Shown piece by piece: positions 24,263 through 35,154 of a DNA stretch of 64,000 nt. Within the stretch, counting starts at the first letter, position 1, and each line of letters begins with the position of its first letter. The stretch comes from Chloroflexota bacterium. GTDB lineage: Bacteria; Chloroflexota; Limnocylindria; QHBO01. The stretch covers positions 94,036 to 158,035 of the forward strand of contig JBBDXT010000002.1 of NCBI GenBank assembly GCA_040902225.1, read 5' to 3'. The notes beneath the pieces were generated by a model, which was not told the DNA's origin, ran no database searches, and saw only the letters and a list, made by a program, of their open reading frames with translations. Position numbers and translations under genes: made by a program.

Positions 24263-26329
24263 ATGCGCCGAACGACAAACCGCATCATCCCCCTCGCCGC
24301 GGCTGCGGCACTCGCGCTGCTGGGCGTTGTCCCAGCAGCGCTCCCCGGGCGCGTGGCCATGGCCGCGGACCGCGGGCTGGTCGTGGTCGCGCAGACCCGC
24401 TACCAGGCACTGCCGGCGGAGCGTCGCGTCCACGTCACGATTGACGCGGTGGCGACCTCGTACACGCCGAATCCGGTTGACGCGACCGCCTACTACGTCA
24501 ATGCCACCTTCGTGATGCAGGCGGGCGCCACGAACGTGGCTGCGTCCTCGGGCGGGCAGCGGCTTGCGGTCGCGGTGGACGCCTCGGATCCGGACTTCGT
24601 GAGCGTGACGGTCACGTTCGCCGAAGGAGTCACCTTCGAGCAGAGCTACCCGTACCGCGTGACCTATGACCTGCCTGACCCGGGCGGTGCCCAGGATCGC
24701 AACCTGCGCATCAGCTCGACCATCGTTGCCTTCCCGATCTGGGCCTTCGGTAGCTCAGGCGAGCCGGGCGGAAGCGTCACCGTCATCCTGCCCCGGGGAT
24801 TTCGCCCGAGCCTGCAGGGCGACGATCTGGCTTCCTCGATCGGGGCCGGAGGCGAGATCGTCCTGGCGACCACCTCGTTGCCAGACCCCTTCGACTTCTT
24901 TGCCTACCTCTCGGCGGATCGACCGGGAGCTTTCAGCGACACGCTGCTGACCGTCCAGGTCGGTGGTCAGCCGGCTCCCCTGAGAATCCGCGCCTGGCAG
25001 GACGACCCCGAGTGGGGAACGGCCATGACCGACCTGATGACCGATGGGCTGCCCGCTCTGCAGAGCCTCATCGGGCTGCCGTATGACGCCCCGGGTACGC
25101 TGGTCGTCGAGGAGGCTGCCACCAGCCGCCTGGGAGACTACGCGGGCATCTACAACAAGCTGAGCGGCATCATTCGGGTCCGATACGACGCCGATGCCTA
25201 CGTCGGGCTGCACGAGGCCGCGCACGTCTGGTTCAACGGCGACCTCTTCCGGGATCGCTGGATCGGTGAGGCATACGCGGAGTTCTACGGGGTGCAGGCG
25301 GCGCTGGCAATCGGCGCAACGGGCGATGCGTTCGACCTGACAGAGGACCTCCTGGCGAACAGGATTCCGCTGAACGACTGGGGAGAGATCGGAGGGGTCG
25401 AGATCGGGGTGGAGGGATACGCCTATGCCGCGAGCTACCACCTCGCCGTGCTGATCTTCGACCGAACCGACCTCGCGGCACTGCGGGCGGTGTGGCGCGG
25501 CGCCAGTGACAGCGAAATGGCGTACCAGCCCGCGAACGCGGACGGCGATCCCGAGATCGCTGGCGACGTCAATCTCGAGGGCTGGCAACAGCTGCTGGAC
25601 CTGCTTGACGAGCGTGCGGGTGCGACCTTCGACGACCTGTGGATCGACTGGGTGGTCAACGACCAGGAGGAGCGGCTGCTGGAGGTGCGCGCCGACGCGC
25701 GCGATCATTACGCCACCGTCGTCGAGGACGCCGGCACCTGGGACCTGCCGAAGGACCTGCGAAATTCGATGGGGTCATGGAAGTTCGAGGATGCCGAGGC
25801 GGCCCTGGCCCTGGCCGGTGTCGTGCTCGACGCGCGCGACGAGATCGTGTCAGACGCCGGCGACCTGGATCTCACGCCCCCGGCTGAGCTGGAGGAGCTC
25901 TTCGAACGAGAGGGAGGCCTGAAGGCCGCCGAGGCTGAGGCCGACCTGCAGCTCGAGGTGCTGGCGGACATCTCCGTTGCAACCGAACGAATGGCGGAGA
26001 AGGAGACCATTCTCGAGTCGATCGGCCTGCTGGGGGCGGACCCGGCGGCCGACCTCGAGGCGGCACGCGACGCGTTTGAGGCCGATGAGCTTGACGACGC
26101 GGGCCGTGATGCGGAGCGGTCGCTGGCCGAGCGCAGCGGGGCGGCCGAGGCCGGCCAGACCCGTGTCCTGGTCGCCGGCGGTGGGGTCGTCCTGCTGACC
26201 GGCGTGACGATCGCCGGCGTCCGGTTCAGGCGCGGCCGGCGGCGAGCGATTGCGAGCGCTGTCTCGGCCCCGACTGAACCCGCGCAGCCCGGGGAGCTTG
26301 AGGACGAGCCATTGGACCGCCCGGCGTGA
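24263..26329 (+). CDS. Membrane-anchored M1-like (gluzincin) metallopeptidase
   Basis: 688-aa exported protein. Signal peptide at 1-33, a beta-rich domain to about residue 250, then the zinc motif HEAAH (317-321) with the third ligand in GEAYAEF (Glu336). M1 enzymes have HExxH-x18-E; here the gap is 14, so the loop is four residues shorter. A helical, acidic region (about 520-640) follows, then one transmembrane helix (VAGGGVVLLTGVTIAGV) and a basic cytoplasmic tail. TATCCT lies 9 nt before the ATG. It overlaps the MFS gene by 4 nt. The substrate is unknown. Confidence 0.78.
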   Translation: MRRTTNRIIPLAAAAALALLGVVPAALPGRVAMAADRGLVVVAQTRYQALPAERRVHVTIDAVATSYTPNPVDATAYYVNATFVMQAGATNVAASSGGQRLAVAVDASDPDFVSVTVTFAEGVTFEQSYPYRVTYDLPDPGGAQDRNLRISSTIVAFPIWAFGSSGEPGGSVTVILPRGFRPSLQGDDLASSIGAGGEIVLATTSLPDPFDFFAYLSADRPGAFSDTLLTVQVGGQPAPLRIRAWQDDPEWGTAMTDLMTDGLPALQSLIGLPYDAPGTLVVEEAATSRLGDYAGIYNKLSGIIRVRYDADAYVGLHEAAHVWFNGDLFRDRWIGEAYAEFYGVQAALAIGATGDAFDLTEDLLANRIPLNDWGEIGGVEIGVEGYAYAASYHLAVLIFDRTDLAALRAVWRGASDSEMAYQPANADGDPEIAGDVNLEGWQQLLDLLDERAGATFDDLWIDWVVNDQEERLLEVRADARDHYATVVEDAGTWDLPKDLRNSMGSWKFEDAEAALALAGVVLDARDEIVSDAGDLDLTPPAELEELFEREGGLKAAEAEADLQLEVLADISVATERMAEKETILESIGLLGADPAADLEAARDAFEADELDDAGRDAERSLAERSGAAEAGQTRVLVAGGGVVLLTGVTIAGVRFRRGRRRAIASAVSAPTEPAQPGELEDEPLDRPA

Positions 26330-27666
26330 ACCCCGCGGCGAATCGTTCGATCCAGGCCGTCCTGTTCGGCACCTTCACGCTGCGTTTCAGCACCGGCCTG
26401 ACCGGTGGACTCTTCGCCTACTACGCCGCGCAGCTCCCGCAGCACGGCGGCGTGGAGATGAGCGCCTTCCTGCTGGGCCTGATGATGGCCACGTACTTCA
26501 TCGCAGAGCTGATCCTCTCGCCCGGCTTCGGCGTCCTCTCCGATCACCTCGGAGCGCACCGCGTCATGCAATGGGGGCCGGTCTTCGGCGCCATCGCGGT
26601 GGTCCTCACCTTCGCCACCACCGACCTCTTCCTGCTCGGCGTGACGCGCTTCATCGAGGGAGCGGCGGCCGGCGCCAGCATTCCGTCGATCCTCGGATAC
26701 ATCGCCATCGCCACCAGCCGCGACGTGCAGCTCCGCGGCCGGACGGTGGCCCGCTTCGAGGCCGCCACAATCGCGGGGCTGGGGGTGGGGATCGTGGCGG
26801 CCGGTCCGATGTGGGAAGTCTTCGCGCGCGTTGCGTTCCTGCTCAACGCCGCGCTGTACGGCGTCTCCTTCGCCATCTACCGCTGGGGGGTCGCCGACGT
26901 GGCGACGCACGGCCACCCGCCCGATGTCCAGCCCGTGCACTCCGCCGAACTGCGCCCCGCCAGGTTCGATTTCGCCAGGTATCGACGGGTGATCGGCAGC
27001 CCGCGGGTGTGGCTCCTGGCGCCGACCTGGATCGCGCTCAACGCGGTCATCGGCACATGGACCTCGCAGTCGATCTTCCAGCTGGTGCGTGCGCCCTCGC
27101 CCCGGTTCGCTGATCAGCTGCTGATGGGTGGCTTCGGGCCGACCCAGATCAGCATCGGCCTGGGCGGTGCGCTCCTCGTCTTCTTCGCGGGGCTCCTCTT
27201 CTGGGGTGGGCGCTTCAAGGCCTATCGGCGCACCACGATCATCGTGATCGGGCTCGTGGGAGGACTGGCGATGGTTGGCGCCGCATTCGGCCTCAACCAC
27301 TCGGCCGATTTCGGCCTTCTCCTGCAGGCACCGCTGGGCCTCATCGCCCTGGGGGGCCTCTTTGTGCTGGCAGGCGCGACCCCGGCTGCGCTTGGACTGC
27401 TGGCTGATATCAGCGAGGCGCACCCCGCCGACCGCGGGGCGATCATGGGCCTGTATTCGGTCTTCTTGGCGCTTGGCCAGATCACCGGCGCCCTGCTGGG
27501 TGGCGGCGCGGCACAGTGGCAGGGCGTCGACGGCCTGCTGGCCGCCTCGCTCGGCCTGCTCGTGCTTGCCCTGCTGCCAGTCCGCGCGCTGCGCGAGAGC
27601 GAGCACCTGGTCGGACTGGCTCACGACGACGACGGGACGGCAGTCCGGGATCCTGAGCCCAACTGA
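26326..27666 (+). CDS. MFS transporter
   Basis: 446-aa inner-membrane carrier with about twelve segments. The cytoplasmic loop 2 motif is GFGVLSDHLGAHRVMQWGPV and a second one, PADRGAIMGLYSVFL, follows TM10. Its GTG start overlaps the peptidase stop (GTGA), so both are one transcript. Perhaps it handles products of, or lipids near, the peptidase. The substrate is not predictable. Confidence 0.9.
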   Translation: MNPAANRSIQAVLFGTFTLRFSTGLTGGLFAYYAAQLPQHGGVEMSAFLLGLMMATYFIAELILSPGFGVLSDHLGAHRVMQWGPVFGAIAVVLTFATTDLFLLGVTRFIEGAAAGASIPSILGYIAIATSRDVQLRGRTVARFEAATIAGLGVGIVAAGPMWEVFARVAFLLNAALYGVSFAIYRWGVADVATHGHPPDVQPVHSAELRPARFDFARYRRVIGSPRVWLLAPTWIALNAVIGTWTSQSIFQLVRAPSPRFADQLLMGGFGPTQISIGLGGALLVFFAGLLFWGGRFKAYRRTTIIVIGLVGGLAMVGAAFGLNHSADFGLLLQAPLGLIALGGLFVLAGATPAALGLLADISEAHPADRGAIMGLYSVFLALGQITGALLGGGAAQWQGVDGLLAASLGLLVLALLPVRALRESEHLVGLAHDDDGTAVRDPEPN

Positions 27667-27704
27667 GCCGATCGTCGTTTGCGACAGCAGGTGGCAATCT
27701 CTCG

Positions 27705-27836
27705 ATGGTGAAGTTGCCGCATCGCAATGGGGTTGGCCTTAGGCGCGCTGAACGGCAGGGCAGGCGTTGGCGCCAGACTAAGCCGAGCGTGGATCCGTAC
27801 CTGGATCGGCTTATGAAGGCCGTCGAAGCTCCCTAA
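27705..27836 (+). CDS. Possible 43-aa basic small protein in the MFS-proS gap
   Basis: Short reading frame that starts MVKLPHRNGVGLRRAERQGR and ends PYLDRLMKAVEAP. Its N-terminal part is strongly basic. No ribosome site or homolog is recognised. The C-terminus has protein-like composition, so it may be a small gene or the tail of a lost one. The remaining gap (27667-27704 and 27837-27931) shows only the proS -10. Confidence 0.25.
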   Translation: MVKLPHRNGVGLRRAERQGRRWRQTKPSVDPYLDRLMKAVEAP

Positions 27837-27931
27837 TAGCAGTCAGGTTGCGATCTGGCGACGAACGGGCCCGGTGCAGGCCGCGTGGCCCGACCGCCAG
27901 CGAGGCAGCAGTCCGCTATTCTTCGCGCTCC

Positions 27932-29632
<1,701 letters not shown>

Positions 29633-29641
29633 CAGCGTTAT

Positions 29642-29937
29642 AGTGCCGGCCCAGCCTCGCGACCCGAACATTCCGGACGCCTTCGACGTCTACACGCTCG
29701 TGCTGCTCCGTCGCCCGGCCGACGCGCCACAGATGTCCGACGCCGAGCTTGATGCGCTCCAGGCACAGCACCTCGCCTACCGCACCCAGCTGCGGCGCGA
29801 GGACCGAAGGCGATCCCTCGGTCAAGGCTGGACGGCTCGCCTACGACGTGATGGAGTGGTGGGTGGCCGCGGACTCCATGTCGTTCCCCGCGGCCGGTCG
29901 GCCCGTCGGGAAGAGGCGGGCGATGCCCGACGACTGA
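29642..29937 (+). pseudogene. YciI-family gene with central deletion and frameshift
   Basis: The first 47 codons from the GTG at 29642 read PDAFDVYTLVLLRRP then ELDALQAQHLAYRTQLRRED, the first half of a YciI-type domain. From about 29812 a different frame gives DPSVKAGRLAYDVMEWWVAA and a C-terminus ending at 29937. The middle of the domain (roughly 50 residues) is gone and the two halves are out of frame, so no full product can be made. The junction is near 29800-29815. Confidence 0.75.
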
Positions 29938-29952
29938 GCGACCCGGCCGTCG

Positions 29953-30852
29953 TCAGCGCAACTGGGGGAAGACCTCGGCCGCGAGGCGCTCCAGCTTCGC
30001 CGTGTCGCTGACGCCGCGCACGCTGAACAGGATGTGCTGCGCGCCTGCCTCGCCGAGGGCGCTGAAGCGCTCGACGATCTCGGACGCCGACTCGCGGTCG
30101 GGATCGACCGACTGCAGCGTGCTCCTCTCGATCTCGTCGCAGGGACGCCCGAGTCGGTCGCAGTGCTCTCGCAGGACCTCGTACTTGTGCGCAATGCGCT
30201 CGGGGCCGCCGAACACGTTGCAGGCATCCGCGTACTGCGCCACCAGCCGGAGCGTCTTTCGCTCCCCACCACCCCCGATCATGATCGGCACTCGCGGCCG
30301 CGAGATGGCCTGCGGCGAGTTGAGGAGGCGGGTCGCTGTGAAGTGATTCCCGTGGAAGGCCTCCCCGCTTCCGCTGCCACCCGACCACATGGCCTGCGCC
30401 ATCTGCAATGTCTCTTCGAGCATCTCGAACCGGTCGCGAAGGGGCGGGAACGGGAAGCCGAGAGCGGTTGACTCCTCCTCGTTCCACGCCGCGCCGATCC
30501 CGAACCACGCTCGGCCGTTGGAGAGCACGTCGAGTGTTGTCACTGCCTTGATCCAGAGGCCAGGCAGCCGGTAGTGGATGCCACCGACCATCAGCCCCAA
30601 CCGCGCCCGATCCGAGTTGGCGGCCATGAAGCCGAGCGCGGTCAGCCCCTCGAGCATCGGCGCCTCAGGCGGTCCGAGGCCCCGGATCTGGAAGAAGTGG
30701 TCCATCACCCAGATCGAGTCGAATCCGACGTCATCGGCTGTCCGCGTGACCCGTCCCAGGGTTGGACCGATGGCGGCTGCGCCGCCTGGCCATGTGAAGC
30801 TGTTGATCTGCAGGCCGAACTTCATCCTCGCGTGAGACCCATTGGCACACAT
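29953..30852 (-). CDS. Luciferase-like monooxygenase (LLM class, F420-dependent type)
   Basis: 299-aa TIM-barrel oxidoreductase. N-terminal MKFGLQINSFTWPGG, FDSIWVMDHFFQ, then GRAWFGIGAAWNEEES and VPIMIGGGGERKTLRL are hallmarks of the LLM F420 family. The cofactor could be F420 or FMN. TAAGCT is 7 nt before the ATG at 30852, which I use; the conserved domain starts at the ATG at 30825. Transcribed alone, divergent from the methyltransferase. Confidence 0.88.
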   Translation of the reverse strand: MCANGSHARMKFGLQINSFTWPGGAAAIGPTLGRVTRTADDVGFDSIWVMDHFFQIRGLGPPEAPMLEGLTALGFMAANSDRARLGLMVGGIHYRLPGLWIKAVTTLDVLSNGRAWFGIGAAWNEEESTALGFPFPPLRDRFEMLEETLQMAQAMWSGGSGSGEAFHGNHFTATRLLNSPQAISRPRVPIMIGGGGERKTLRLVAQYADACNVFGGPERIAHKYEVLREHCDRLGRPCDEIERSTLQSVDPDRESASEIVERFSALGEAGAQHILFSVRGVSDTAKLERLAAEVFPQLR

Positions 30853-30958
30853 TACCCCGAGCTTAGCGACGAGTGCGCAGGGCGAATCCCTGCGGCGAGT
30901 GGTCCGTTTGGCCCTCCCGTGACCTTCCCATCACTCGTTGCTCGGCTACGATGCGACG

Positions 30959-31621
30959 ATGCCCAAGGGATCGATCGGGCTCAGCAACGAGCTGAACGCC
31001 TACCTCGTCGCGGTCGGGGTCCGGGAGCCCGACGTGCTGGCTCGCCTGCGTGAAGAGACGGCCGTGCTGCCAGAGGCCCGGATGCAGATCGCCGTCGAGC
31101 AGGGAGCCCTCCTCTCGATGCTGGTCAAGCTCCTCGGCGCGCGGCGATTGCTCGAGATCGGCACCTTCACCGGCTATTCGTCGACCGCCATGGCGCTCGC
31201 CCTGCCTCCCGACGGTCGGATCGTGTGCTGCGACCTGTCCCGAGAGTTCACCGACGTCGCGCGACGCACCTGGGCCGCCGCGGGAGTTGAGGATCGGGTC
31301 GACCTGCGCCTGGCCCCGGCGCTCGAGACGCTCGACGCGCTGCTGGCAGCGGACGGGGCGGGGACCTTCGACCTGGCCTTCATCGATGCCGACAAGGCCA
31401 ACTATCGCGGCTACGTGGAAGGCGCGCTGCTGCTCGTGCGCCCAGGTGGCCTGATCGCGATCGACAACGTGCTGTGGAGCGGCCGCGTCATCGATCCGGA
31501 GGTGACCGACGAGGCCACCCAGGCCATCCGCGATCTGAACGCGGACCTTGCGACCGACGAGCGTGTCGACATCGCGATGGTGCCGATCGCCGACGGGCTG
31601 ACGCTGCTAAGGGTTCGCTAG
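30959..31621 (+). CDS. SAM-dependent O-methyltransferase (CCoAOMT type)
   Basis: 220-aa methyltransferase. The SAM site is LLEIGTFTGYSSTAMALAL. The metal-binding acids are in FDLAFIDADKANYRGYVEGA and IDNVLWSGRV. Catechol-type hydroxyls are the usual target of the family. TACGAT is 6 nt from the ATG, a leaderless start. The stop is shared with the convergent DUF427 relic in a CTAG. Confidence 0.92.
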   Translation: MPKGSIGLSNELNAYLVAVGVREPDVLARLREETAVLPEARMQIAVEQGALLSMLVKLLGARRLLEIGTFTGYSSTAMALALPPDGRIVCCDLSREFTDVARRTWAAAGVEDRVDLRLAPALETLDALLAADGAGTFDLAFIDADKANYRGYVEGALLLVRPGGLIAIDNVLWSGRVIDPEVTDEATQAIRDLNADLATDERVDIAMVPIADGLTLLRVR

Positions 31622-31900
31622 CGCTCCACCTTGACCCCGTTCCAGAAGGCGACGTAGCCCTCGATCGGCTTCGCCTTCTCGGAGGCATCGGGGTAGAACC
31701 AGGCGGCGTCCGCGTTCTGCTTGCCGTCGACCTCGAGGGTGTAGTAGCTCGCCTCGCCCTTCCACCAGCAGGTGGTGTGGGTGTCGGACGGGCGCAGGAA
31801 CTCGGACTTCACGCTCTCCGGCGGGAAGTAGACGTTCCCTCCACCATCTCGAACTTGTCGCTCTCGGCGATGACGGCGCCGTTCCAGATTGCGCGTGCAT
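31618..31900 (-). pseudogene. DUF427 family gene with frameshifts
   Basis: The C-terminal two thirds read NVYFPPESVKSEFLRPSDTH and HTTCWWKGEASYYTLEVDG in one frame. The N-terminal part (AIWNGAVIAESDKFEMVEG) lies in another frame. A 1-nt loss in the GGG run near 31837-31842 explains the break. A second shift is needed to reach the ATG at 31900, which has TAGCAT 6 nt upstream. It could be a genuine recent pseudogene or assembly error. Intact DUF427 proteins are about 95 aa. Confidence 0.75.
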
Positions 31901-32043
31901 GGCGGCATGCTACCGTGCAAGATTCTTGCCCTCATCGACGGCGGTTCGCCGCACCACCGTAGTTGAACCGCAGGCCAGCCATCGTATGGTGCATCGACAC
32001 CGCGCCGGCTTACGGCTAACGGAACCCCTGGAGGGACTCGATC

Positions 32044-32850
32044 ATGCGACGTACTGTCGGCATTCTTCTCACCGTGAGCCTTGGGCTCCTCATGACCACA
32101 GGCACAGCAACCGCGAGAACGCCAAGCACGTACCTTGCCCTCGGCGACTCATTGGCCTGGGGCGACGGGGCATCACTCCCGACTCGTACGGCCTATGTAC
32201 CGCGCCTGGGCGGGTATTTCCGTGGGAATGCGGGCACGACCGACCTTCTCAATATCGCGGTCCGCGGAGAGAACACCAGTTCTTTCATCGCCGCGCAGCT
32301 CAGCGCCGCGCTCGCGAGCATCGCCGATCCATCGACCGATACCGGTGTCGTGACCTTGAGCATCGGCGGCAACGACCTTGGTGACCTCTTGTCGGTGCCG
32401 CCCTGCAGTGCTGACCCCGGCAGCACGGATTGCCAGCTCGCGGTCTACACCGCCATGGTCGGCGTCAGTAACAACTTCCCGGTGATCGTCGGCAGCCTGC
32501 AAGCTGCGCTGGCCGCCGATCCCGGCGAGGAGAAGCTCTTCGTCATCACCTATTGGAACGCATTCGGCGGAACCGGAAGTCCGTTTGAGGTGCCGATTGA
32601 CTTCGCGCTGCTGGGCAGCGACCTGACTATTGACTGCGCCGCCAACCAGGTGGATGCAACCAAGGTCGGGCTGAACGATCTGCTCGCTTGTATCGGGACG
32701 GTCCTCGGCGCTGTTGTCGTGGACCTCTACCCAGCTATCGGTGACAACGCGCTGATCTATACCCACATCGCAGAGGGTGACTTCCATCCCAATGACGGCG
32801 GGTATGCCGTCATCGCGCGGGCGCACCGTCAGGCGGATCGCACCTCCTAG
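32044..32850 (+). CDS. Secreted SGNH/GDSL-family hydrolase
   Basis: 268-aa secreted esterase/lipase-like protein. A signal peptide (residues 1-24) ends TATA. Block I is YLALGDSLAWG with the nucleophilic Ser. Block III is VTLSIGGNDLGDLL with the Asn. Block V is GDFHPNDGGYAVIA with the His. GGAGGG precedes the ATG. A strong hairpin follows the stop. The codon and base mix is slightly less GC-rich than its neighbours. Confidence 0.92.
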   Translation: MRRTVGILLTVSLGLLMTTGTATARTPSTYLALGDSLAWGDGASLPTRTAYVPRLGGYFRGNAGTTDLLNIAVRGENTSSFIAAQLSAALASIADPSTDTGVVTLSIGGNDLGDLLSVPPCSADPGSTDCQLAVYTAMVGVSNNFPVIVGSLQAALAADPGEEKLFVITYWNAFGGTGSPFEVPIDFALLGSDLTIDCAANQVDATKVGLNDLLACIGTVLGAVVVDLYPAIGDNALIYTHIAEGDFHPNDGGYAVIARAHRQADRTS

Positions 32851-32854
32851 AGCC

Positions 32855-32886
32855 GATGTGGGCGCGGATCCGTCCGCGCCCACATC
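32855..32886. terminator. Long GC hairpin between convergent genes
   Basis: A perfect 14-bp stem (32855-32868 with 32873-32886) around the loop TCCG, just after the GDSL stop and 46 bp before the end of trpB. There is no T-run on either side, so it may act as a factor-assisted, two-way terminator or RNA 3'-end protector. Confidence 0.75.
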
Positions 32887-32931
32887 ACCATGGCTCGCCG
32901 GCCGTCGCTGCCCCTGATCCGGGCAAGGCCT

Positions 32932-34278
<1,347 letters not shown>

Positions 34279-34295
34279 CGGTGACCTCCTGAGAA

Positions 34296-34599
34296 CAACA
34301 AACCCCTTCGTCTTGAAAGGACGAGGGGGTCTTCTCGTGGTGCCACCTTTGTTCCCCGGTGCTCTCACCCGGGCTCCTTCGACCGCGGCCCGCCGTTGCC
34401 GGCTGGCGATGGTCTCGGCCTCGATAACGGTGCCTCTCCGCCGGTCGCTACTGGCGCTGGACCGATGTCCGACGCGTTCTCGTCCGGAGCTCCCGGGTCC
34501 ATTCGCCGGTCGCGCCGCCGCCGGGGTCCCACTGCTCCCGGCTCCCTGTGGGCTCGCCTGACCGGGTACTCGTCCCGATCGTCGCCGTATTCAGATGTG
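34296..34599 (-). promoter_or_regulatory. T-box riboswitch, Trp (UGG) specifier, upstream of trpB
   Basis: The 5' leader of trpB has the T-box core GGTGGCACCACG (34336-34347 on the plus strand). It is followed by an intrinsic terminator (stem 34303-34312 with 34320-34329, then a T-rich stretch). The stem I region contains the AGTA and AGGGAGC conserved bits. The likely specifier loop GAATGGACC holds TGG at 34499-34501, which matches tRNA-Trp. Uncharged tRNA-Trp should stabilise the antiterminator and turn trpB on when tryptophan is short. The T-box is certain to me; the specifier rests on one motif. Confidence 0.88.
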
Positions 34600-34605
34600 C
34601 CGCGG

Positions 34606-34635
34606 ACGGTACGCGTTCTGCCCGGCCGATGTCAA
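34606..34635 (-). promoter_or_regulatory. Promoter of the T-box/trpB transcript
   Basis: On the minus strand, TTGACA (34630-34635) and TACCGT (34606-34611) are 18 bp apart, the best sigma70-type match in the window. It puts the RNA start near 34599. The -35 box lies 5 bp before the end of the adjacent membrane-protein gene. Confidence 0.7.
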
Positions 34636-34639
34636 GAAC

Positions 34640-35119
34640 TCAAAATGGCTTGAACATCATCAGCCACAGGATGACCGCGACGCCGCCAATCCCGAGGACT
34701 GACATGCCGATGGTGTGCCAACTGTGTCGGGCGGCGTCGTAGGCAGCTTGGGGACCTCGATTCGACGGATCAGCGGTGCGCGCCGCGACGGCAGCCTCTG
34801 CGGCCTCCTGCACGAGGCCAAAGAACCCTCCACCGAAGCGCCACATCGCGACGGCGATGAATGCCAAGAGCACCAATGAGGTCCAGATCCAGCCGCTGCC
34901 CCACCACGAACCCATGAAGCCCGCGGCCGCCCCACTGGCCACGACGACAGCGAGCAGAATCCGGAGTCCGGTCGCGGTCGGAAGGTCGTTGAAGAAGGTC
35001 AGCATCCGCTCGGGATCGGCCTCGCGGCGCGTCGCCCACATCGCCGTCATGTGGACGCCGTGCGCCAGCATGAACGCCAAAACCGACGCCACGTGAACGA
35101 AGACGATCCACCCGTACAT
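34640..35119 (-). CDS. Four-helix membrane protein (DUF2269-like)
   Basis: 159-aa inner-membrane protein with about four segments; MYGWIVFVHVASVLAFMLAH opens it, and His residues lie near the membrane face. A loop with AARTADPSNRGPQAAYDAA precedes the last helix. It resembles the protein at 50661-51164 in layout. TACGGT is 9 nt before the ATG at 35119, so I prefer this over an upstream TTG. Function unknown. Confidence 0.65.
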   Translation of the reverse strand: MYGWIVFVHVASVLAFMLAHGVHMTAMWATRREADPERMLTFFNDLPTATGLRILLAVVVASGAAAGFMGSWWGSGWIWTSLVLLAFIAVAMWRFGGGFFGLVQEAAEAAVAARTADPSNRGPQAAYDAARHSWHTIGMSVLGIGGVAVILWLMMFKPF

Positions 35120-35154
35120 GCGCCGCCGACCGTACGCCGCGCGACGGCGGGCGG

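Noticed and set aside
25708-27624. A 638-codon open frame opposite the peptidase and MFS genes
   Set aside because: Shadow of real genes; low-complexity Arg/Glu/Gln/Ser text and no domain.
27667-27931. Possible T-box before proS
   Set aside because: No GGTGGNACC core and no terminator stem; proS has a leaderless-type -10 instead.
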